Below are positions 7,801 through 10,793 of a stretch of DNA of 10,793 nucleotides, in pieces; positions within the stretch are counted from its first letter, which is position 1; every line of letters begins with the position of its first letter. Source of the DNA: Thermoplasmata archaeon (lineage in GTDB: Archaea > Thermoplasmatota > Thermoplasmata > GCA-020350865). Location of the stretch: assembly GCA_020351895.1 (NCBI GenBank), contig CP070672.1, positions 308,920-319,712 of the forward strand, given 5' to 3'. Both the position numbers and the translations under genes were made by a program. Under the pieces are notes generated by a model. The model ran no database searches. It was not told the DNA's origin and was given only the letters and a program-made list of their open reading frames with translations.

Positions 7801-8802
7801 GTGGAAGTATTGGATGTAACTTTACCTGTGGCAATCTGCAATCTGGTTAATGGAGAGGAGAATGCCCCCTGCAGCCTAGATGGAGGCGATTCTTACGATA
7901 ATGTGGGTATTATACTGTACAAATGGGAGTTTGGAGATGGAAGATATTACGAAGGCCAGTATGCCAATGTCACGCATATCTACGATAAAGTCGGTAATTA
8001 CACCGTGAATCTCACAGTATGGGATGCCGCAGGCCACGAAGATACGACCTCATCCTATATTATCGTGGAGGATTCAACTCCACCCGCAACACCAAAAGGC
8101 CTTGTTGTGGAGCTCGTGGAGACAGGAGAGGCTTTGACGATAAGATGGAATGCTGTATTGGATGAAGATTTGGATCACTATGAGCTGTATTGTAGTGAAG
8201 AACAAGGTGATTTCATAAAAATTACAGACATCAATTCAGGTATCACATCCTACAAACACGAGGGGCTAGAAAACGGCAGGAGTTACAGATACTATGTTAA
8301 AGCAGTTGACACCTCGGAAAACCCTTCTTCGGAATCGGTTATAGTGGAAGGCATTCCAGATGTGGATACTGACGAAGATGGAATATACGATATCGCGGAT
8401 TATGACGACGATAATGACGGACTTTCGGATAACATGGAATCACAATTGGGCAGTGATCCTCTGAATCCAGATTCTGATGATGATTCTCATTTAGATGGTG
8501 AGGATGCGTTTCCCACAAATGCTAAGGAGTGGAAGGACACTGACCAGGACGGATACGGTGATTCAAAGGATGCCTTTTCAAGGGATGCCGATGAATGGAA
8601 AGACAATGACGGGGACGGCATTGGCGACAACAGTGATATTATTCCAATCCATGATCTGCTGTTTTACTTGATTATAACCATTATCATTATCGTAGCCATT
8701 ATTGGAGTAATGATGATGATGAAAAGGCAGGGTAAAAAGAAGGTCGAGGAAGCATCATCATCTGATGAGGAGCAAAGTGGGGCTCCTTCGCAACCTCAAT
8801 GA
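4804..8802 (+). CDS. Surface protein with Omp28-like thioredoxin-fold head, CARDB, Ig-like, PKD, FN3 and Ca-binding domains, C-terminal anchor
   Basis: This is a complete protein of 1332 residues from ATG 4804. Residues 1-30 form a signal peptide or signal anchor (hydrophobic 9-27). Residues about 65-298 match the Omp28-like layout: a thioredoxin fold with V-E-L-F-T-G-T-W-C-T-Y-C (Cys82/Cys85) and a cis-Pro loop S-Y-P-T (Pro139), then a beta domain with FVVYED and a closing VVVFVQAD strand. A CARDB-like domain follows (about 303-420). Five Ig-like domains start at about 422, 519, 615, 715 and 821; the fourth is the same 106-residue unit as in the upstream gene. Then come two PKD domains (918-1004, 1005-1090; WSFGDG, WEFGDG), FN3 (1091-1185), the Asp-rich calcium region (1186-1280), a helix (1285-1307) and a short charged tail. 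It is likely a membrane-anchored extracellular protein; thiol oxidoreductase activity is inferred from the CxxC. Confidence 0.88.
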   Translation: MNNDAAFSRLIVLLIGISLMLSGLLALSMNQDSPEPDNPPSNQVIDMEPSINADETPMSTKTRSPATTTRSVLVELFTGTWCTYCQGAEGALDRLANQYPLTELSILEYHVAFPPGSPDPFDVPGNSARAGYYSVGSYPTCVFDGIDKKSGGSTNPNDMGVYNDYKTRIDNRLPIPSPVTITVTGSLGGGQGTVTANITAIDDLSPGLSNLKARFVVYEDHNYTVYEGSPPREYRLRYTVVENLPEEPITLVKEQNIELTKQFTLDGGWDLEKLGVVVFVQADSTKEILQSTSFNLSASAQRVDYTTTPYDISFSNPTPYFGETITIYATIHNVGNTFELSNVYVRFYNGDPGAGGTQIGAEQSAGIIGADLSSTVWVDWDTTGSAGVREIVVVIDPGKTIFEPENENNNVNIRTITVPDPTLDYLSVTETPDGLPVITVTLMPDGDSTSVYASGYNNSGPTYIGLVGVDWSGGGGIWSPDNGTNSTFTTGIVGGIYTQTALNTASGKSDTFDIEILSIDTLTITDSPNGNPLGTIIMGVGGKVSAYASAYNSSGPTYLGLFDVDWSGGGGNWSPQSGNNSEFTAGAADGLFIQTASFSTLGLSDTFEINILTAVVDYIQIRSAQFGGGEIVTNIIFDVGQSMTLWAAAYNLTYGYLGDREASWTENTGGNLITVTTPGYSTSVQASDVNGGGATVTAEVNGVQNTTSVTVNPPTVDYILIRDESNGGGKNLCEIANYPRFPVGHTTTFYGAQYNYTADYMGNVPGTSSWDSNNYNLVDLSPFGSSSTITCNETTGGTAIITLYDGPERDCATAITILQPTVDFVLIRDSPNGLGFSIVSPFYDVGEEDTYYAASYNNTADYLGDVTVTWDCTEEGVGNITGQDESVLFRAIGLGTCVVTADYYGISGLTGTITVVDITPPFAYIEPMATMYEDKTYVFNASTSTDNAGIADYHWSFGDGHDTSGSEPITDHIFEEPGTYTITLTVTDLGGNTAVDQIIVEVLDVTLPVAICNLVNGEENAPCSLDGGDSYDNVGIILYKWEFGDGRYYEGQYANVTHIYDKVGNYTVNLTVWDAAGHEDTTSSYIIVEDSTPPATPKGLVVELVETGEALTIRWNAVLDEDLDHYELYCSEEQGDFIKITDINSGITSYKHEGLENGRSYRYYVKAVDTSENPSSESVIVEGIPDVDTDEDGIYDIADYDDDNDGLSDNMESQLGSDPLNPDSDDDSHLDGEDAFPTNAKEWKDTDQDGYGDSKDAFSRDADEWKDNDGDGIGDNSDIIPIHDLLFYLIITIIIIVAIIGVMMMMKRQGKKKVEEASSSDEEQSGAPSQPQ
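6067..6645 (+). repeat. Two tandem Ig-like units of a second subtype within the downstream surface protein
   Basis: Two units of about 97 residues share T-E/D-T/S-P-x-G at the start, Y-A-S-x-Y-N-x-S-G-P-T-Y, V-D-W-S-G-G-G-G and a closing S-D-T-F-x-I-x-I-L. The second starts near 6358. They are diverged from the 106-residue unit but keep the Y-N-x-S sequon and the Trp strand. They point to an internal duplication independent of the upstream array. Confidence 0.85.
6946..7263 (+). repeat. Single 318-bp copy of the Ig-like repeat in the downstream gene
   Basis: This copy is exactly 318 bases (residues 715-820) and has the full consensus: T-V-D-Y-I-L-I-R-D, N-L-C-E, P-V-G-H, Y-N-Y-T-A-D-Y, T-I-T-C-N. 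It also has a third Cys at R-D-C-A-T, as in units 2-4 of the upstream array. It is followed by the divergent domain type that closes the upstream array, so the two genes are colinear here. Confidence 0.93.
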
Positions 8803-8916
8803 AAACCTCTTTGTCCTTCACATCTTGAATATTCAGGAACACCCATAAATAAAACCGCAACTCTACTTCTTAAAAAGAAAATTACATAACTAAATTTTAA
8901 TACAGATTATCAGGAA
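8803..8916. other. Convergent intergenic region
   Basis: This 114-base AT-rich spacer separates the + strand surface-protein pair from the - strand genes. It has no plausible reading frame. It holds the T-rich candidate terminator described for the - strand; on the + strand only a weak pyrimidine stretch follows the stop codon. Confidence 0.6.
8872..8881 (-). terminator. Candidate T-rich archaeal terminator for the Dph6 gene
   Basis: Read on the - strand this is TTTTCTTTTT, about 35-45 bases past the stop of the gene ending at 8917. Archaeal termination commonly uses T-tracts without a strong hairpin. A short TTCTT/AAGAA inverted repeat (8867-8879) overlaps it but is too weak to weigh. Confidence 0.4.
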
Positions 8917-9606
8917 CTATTTCCCAACCAAAACCGCGTTCTTGACTTTATACACCCCGCTCTGCCCATCCCATAGTTTCTCTGCGTCCACGATCTTGAT
9001 GCGTTTTTTGAAGAATGGTGCATCCAAAACTAATGTTTCGAACTCTCCTCCTTCACCTGCAGTGCAGACGTAGCATGTGTTGTGCAGATCTGAAAGCTCT
9101 TTGATTGTTTCCTCGTCTATTTCTCTGCCCAACCATTCTGGACCTAAACCTCCTGCAGCCACTGCGCTTAATACAATTTTAAAACCTTCTGCAACCATCT
9201 CGGATAGCATATCTTTTGGTTTTAACTTCCAGAGAGGATTTAGACTCTCGATTCCTAATAAACTGCAAATATCATCTATCCTCTTCCTTTGATAATTGGA
9301 GTAAATGGCTCCACTCACCACCCCTGTGATCTTATAATTTTTGATAGCTTCCTCAATGGCTTTTTCCAAATCCTCCAATTCTTCCTCTTTCACTCCTTCA
9401 GTTTTTCTAAAAATTATTGGAATCTCCATAGCCTCAGCCTGCATTCTTGTTAATTCGATATTTGGAACATGGTACATATAAGATTCTGGATTCTCGGAGC
9501 TGATTGCGATCAACACCTTTACTTCATGACCCTCTTTCATTGCTTTGTACATTGCATATGCAGAGTCCTTACCGCCAGAGAACAAGGATGCGAGATACAT
9601 ACACAT
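8917..9606 (-). CDS. dph6: Diphthine--ammonia ligase (Dph6-type PP-loop ATPase)
   Basis: The product is 229 aa, normal length for archaeal Dph6/COG2102 proteins. The N-terminus carries the PP-loop S-G-G-K-D-S (residues 10-15), which binds ATP. The C-terminal half has the family hallmark E-G-G-E-F-E-T (185-191), preceded by C-T-A-G. The family amidates diphthine on translation elongation factor 2 using ATP and ammonium, the last step of diphthamide synthesis in archaea and eukaryotes; it acts in the cytoplasm. I chose the start at 9606 because GTGAT (9611-9615) lies 4 bases upstream; Met3 at 9600 is less well spaced. The next gene upstream ends 175 bases away and a separate TATA-like box is visible, so it is probably transcribed alone. 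No other diphthamide gene is in the window. The family call is firm; the exact reaction rests on family knowledge. Confidence 0.92.
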   Translation of the reverse strand: MCMYLASLFSGGKDSAYAMYKAMKEGHEVKVLIAISSENPESYMYHVPNIELTRMQAEAMEIPIIFRKTEGVKEEELEDLEKAIEEAIKNYKITGVVSGAIYSNYQRKRIDDICSLLGIESLNPLWKLKPKDMLSEMVAEGFKIVLSAVAAGGLGPEWLGREIDEETIKELSDLHNTCYVCTAGEGGEFETLVLDAPFFKKRIKIVDAEKLWDGQSGVYKVKNAVLVGK

Positions 9607-9610
9607 CTAT

Positions 9611-9615
9611 ATCAC
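9611..9615 (-). promoter_or_regulatory. Ribosome binding site of the Dph6 gene
   Basis: GTGAT followed by ATAG and then ATG. This is the same Shine-Dalgarno core, at almost the same spacing, as for the CooT-like gene upstream. It supports Met1 over Met3. Confidence 0.65.
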
Positions 9616-9656
9616 TTTATTATAATAAATTTTTGGCTAGGCAAAAAACCGATTCC

Positions 9657-9664
9657 TATTAAAA
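9657..9664 (-). promoter_or_regulatory. Candidate TATA box for the Dph6 gene
   Basis: TTTTAATA on the - strand, 51-58 bases before the start codon, predicts a leader of about 30 bases that includes the GTGAT site. A second AT-rich stretch at 9617-9630 is too close, since transcription would then begin inside the gene. Confidence 0.4.
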
Positions 9665-9761
9665 CCCGCTATTTCCCTCCAACAATTATTTCCTTCACAC
9701 ACTTTACCTCATACTGCCCATTCAATTGGCCGTGGACTCACAATCCTTTCAAATTTGATAT

Positions 9762-9767
9762 AAAAAA
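9762..9767 (-). terminator. Candidate oligo-T terminator after the CooT-like gene
   Basis: A run of six T on the - strand, followed by ATAT, starts about 14 bases past the stop codon at 9782. With the TATA-like box further downstream it suggests that the CooT-like gene and Dph6 are separate units. Confidence 0.4.
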
Positions 9768-9781
9768 GATACAGAGGATAT

Positions 9782-9976
9782 TCATTTCACCTTTCCGAGT
9801 ACTATCTTATGCTCCATCAAATTTGCCTCGATTATCTGCACACCCTCGATTTCCTCCCTCTCACCTAAAAGACCCAAGCAGATAGCCTTGTTGTTGTAAA
9901 CATCGATTCTTGTCACATTCTCCATTATTTCCTTTAATTCTCCCTTCTCATCGATGAAAACCGTTGATTCGCACAT
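9782..9976 (-). CDS. CooT/COG1532-type small protein (putative nickel-binding or RNA-binding)
   Basis: The product is 64 aa, the usual size for this family (roughly 60-70 aa). It opens M-C-E-S-T-V-F, followed by E-N-V-T-R-I-D-V, L-G-E-R-E-E-I-E-G-V and a closing N-L-M-E-H-K-I-V-L. This is the layout of COG1532, once called predicted RNA-binding, which includes CooT, the nickel-binding accessory protein of CO dehydrogenase. Cys2, implicated in nickel binding in CooT, is present. The start at 9976 is chosen because it restores the family M-C start and has GTGAT 3 bases upstream. The in-frame ATG at 10087 would add 37 unrelated residues and overlap the upstream gene. No CO dehydrogenase gene is visible, so the metal role here is unproven. 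It lies 67 bases after the radical SAM gene. Confidence 0.85.
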   Translation of the reverse strand: MCESTVFIDEKGELKEIMENVTRIDVYNNKAICLGLLGEREEIEGVQIIEANLMEHKIVLGKVK

Positions 9977-9979
9977 TAT

Positions 9980-9984
9980 ATCAC
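9980..9984 (-). promoter_or_regulatory. Ribosome binding site that decides the CooT-like start
   Basis: GTGAT, then ATA, then ATG 9976. It supports the short 64-aa product over the longer open frame beginning at 10087. Confidence 0.7.
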
Positions 9985-10002
9985 GAAAATATAGAGACAA
10001 TG

Positions 10003-10014
10003 CCTTATATTTAA
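10003..10014 (-). promoter_or_regulatory. Candidate TATA box for the CooT-like gene
   Basis: TTAAATATAAGG on the - strand, 27-38 bases before the start codon, is close to the archaeal TTTAWATA consensus. Transcription about 25 bases downstream would leave a very short leader that only just includes the GTGAT site. The gene could therefore be expressed independently of the radical SAM gene upstream. Confidence 0.5.
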
Positions 10015-10043
10015 TGATTTTGATGTGATTTTCTTTTTTCTCC

Positions 10044-10793
10044 TTAGAAACGTTTCGAGTCTTCAAAACATAGATGGGATCCATCACAGCTTTCTCCTGA
10101 ATTCAGATTGAAGCCCTCCCTGCAAATCCCGAAAGTCATGCCAGCATCTTCCACATGCTTCTTGACCTGATTCAAGAGCTCAAGCCTCAATATTTTAGGG
10201 AGGTAACGGGTACCGGAGAATCTCTCTCCCTGTTCGAAGTATAACTCCTTCGTATTCTTGGCTATTTTCGGAAATGTCTTTTCGAATCTCTTCCAGGCAT
10301 CGGGTCTTGGTTTGAAAGTGGAGCAGGTGATATGTAACGCGCCAGCTTTTTGAGCCGATTGCACGACATTTTCTAGGTCTTGACTAACACCGGGAATTAT
10401 GGGATCCAATCTTATACCACATGATATGTTCTCTTTTCTTAACTTCTTCAGGGCCTGCAACCTCTTTTGTGGGGGGGGAGCATTGGGTTCAAGTTTTTTG
10501 TAAACATCTTTTAATGTGGTTATAGTGAACATCACAGAAGAGGGCATTTCACCAAGAATATCGGCATCTCTTACCACAATATCTGATTTTGTTACTATGA
10601 GGGTAGGGTGCTGATTTCTGCAAAGTAATTTTAAAACACCTCGTGTGAGATTCTTTTTTCTCTCCATCGGAGGATAGGGATCAGAGCTGTTGCACATTGA
10701 AATCGGCAATTTGTCTATCTTCTTCATATCCTTTTCAATTCTCTTTAGAAGATCTTTTTTAGGTCTGCAGATAAAGGCGTTTGGAATATATGA
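10044..10793 (-). CDS. SPL-family (COG1533) radical SAM protein, 5' partial
   Basis: The frame stays open to the right edge; reading from it the visible part begins S-Y-I-P-N-A-F-I-C-R-P-K-K, giving 249 residues. Family members run near 290-300 aa, so about 45-50 N-terminal residues are missing, including the Cys-x3-Cys-x2-Cys that would bind the 4Fe-4S cluster. Visible hallmarks are N-S-S-D-P-Y-P-P-M-E, L-I-V-T-K-S-D, I-T-T-L, L-E-P-N-A-P-P-P, R-L-D-P-I-I-P-G, the S-T-F-K-P-R-P-D block, F-G-I-C-R-E-G-F and the terminal S-C-D-G-S-H-L. These belong to the branch annotated as spore photoproduct lyase-like, but archaea make no spores and the substrate is unknown. The ATG at 10727 is internal. 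An 8-base C run in the coding strand (10471-10478) encodes the Pro stretch, with the frame intact. Confidence 0.87.
   Translation of the reverse strand, partial: SYIPNAFICRPKKDLLKRIEKDMKKIDKLPISMCNSSDPYPPMERKKNLTRGVLKLLCRNQHPTLIVTKSDIVVRDADILGEMPSSVMFTITTLKDVYKKLEPNAPPPQKRLQALKKLRKENISCGIRLDPIIPGVSQDLENVVQSAQKAGALHITCSTFKPRPDAWKRFEKTFPKIAKNTKELYFEQGERFSGTRYLPKILRLELLNQVKKHVEDAGMTFGICREGFNLNSGESCDGSHLCFEDSKRF

Noticed and set aside
9469..9885. 138-codon open frame on the + strand
   Set aside because: It runs antisense across the ends of two well-supported genes, has no recognisable domain, and its composition is that of a reverse-complement shadow.
9977..10087. N-terminal extension of the CooT-like gene from ATG 10087
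   Set aside because: The 37 extra residues have no family match and overlap the end of the radical SAM gene. The M-C start at 9976 fits the family and has a GTGAT site.
10044..10793. True spore photoproduct lyase
   Set aside because: The sequence belongs to the broader SPL-like radical SAM family; the organism appears archaeal and the substrate cannot be read from the sequence.

Overview
The window looks archaeal, most likely a euryarchaeal or Thermoplasmata-type organism; I cannot place it more finely. The evidence is a Dph6-type diphthine-ammonia ligase with no bacterial genes around it, TATA-like boxes upstream of genes, and Shine-Dalgarno cores of the GGTGAT type. There are also two giant secreted proteins built from PKD, fibronectin III and Asp-rich calcium-binding modules ending in one C-terminal membrane helix, a common archaeal surface-protein plan.

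Left part (1-8802, + strand): two large paralogous surface proteins in tandem, 142 bases apart. The first is cut by the left edge. It carries nine tandem copies of a 106-residue Ig-like repeat with a near-perfect 318-base period, a tenth divergent copy, two PKD domains, an FN3 domain, an Asp-rich calcium-binding region, a membrane helix and a proline/lysine-rich cytoplasmic tail. The second is complete (1332 aa). It has a signal peptide, an Omp28-like thioredoxin-fold head (CTYC plus cis-Pro), a CARDB-like domain and five Ig-like domains, one of which is the same 106-residue repeat. Its C-terminal half is colinear with that of the first protein. In effect the first protein is the second with the repeat unit expanded from one to nine copies and, in the visible part, no thioredoxin head.

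Right part (8803-10793, - strand): three ordinary-sized genes converging on the surface-protein pair. From upstream to downstream they are a 5'-truncated SPL-family radical SAM protein, a 64-aa CooT/COG1532-type protein, and a Dph6-type diphthine-ammonia ligase. The last two each have their own TATA-like box and a GTGAT ribosome binding site, so they may be separate transcription units.

The most unusual material is in the surface-protein pair. The repeat unit is length-locked. An N-glycosylation sequon sits at the same place in all fifteen Ig-like domains of both proteins. The array is rich in patterned cysteines, and the neighbouring protein carries an extracellular thioredoxin fold that could act on them. 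This suggests a glycosylated, disulfide- and calcium-stabilised cell-surface stalk or adhesin with its own redox partner, but that functional link is inference. No stretch over 300 bases lacks a gene. I see no RNA gene, CRISPR array or insertion sequence.
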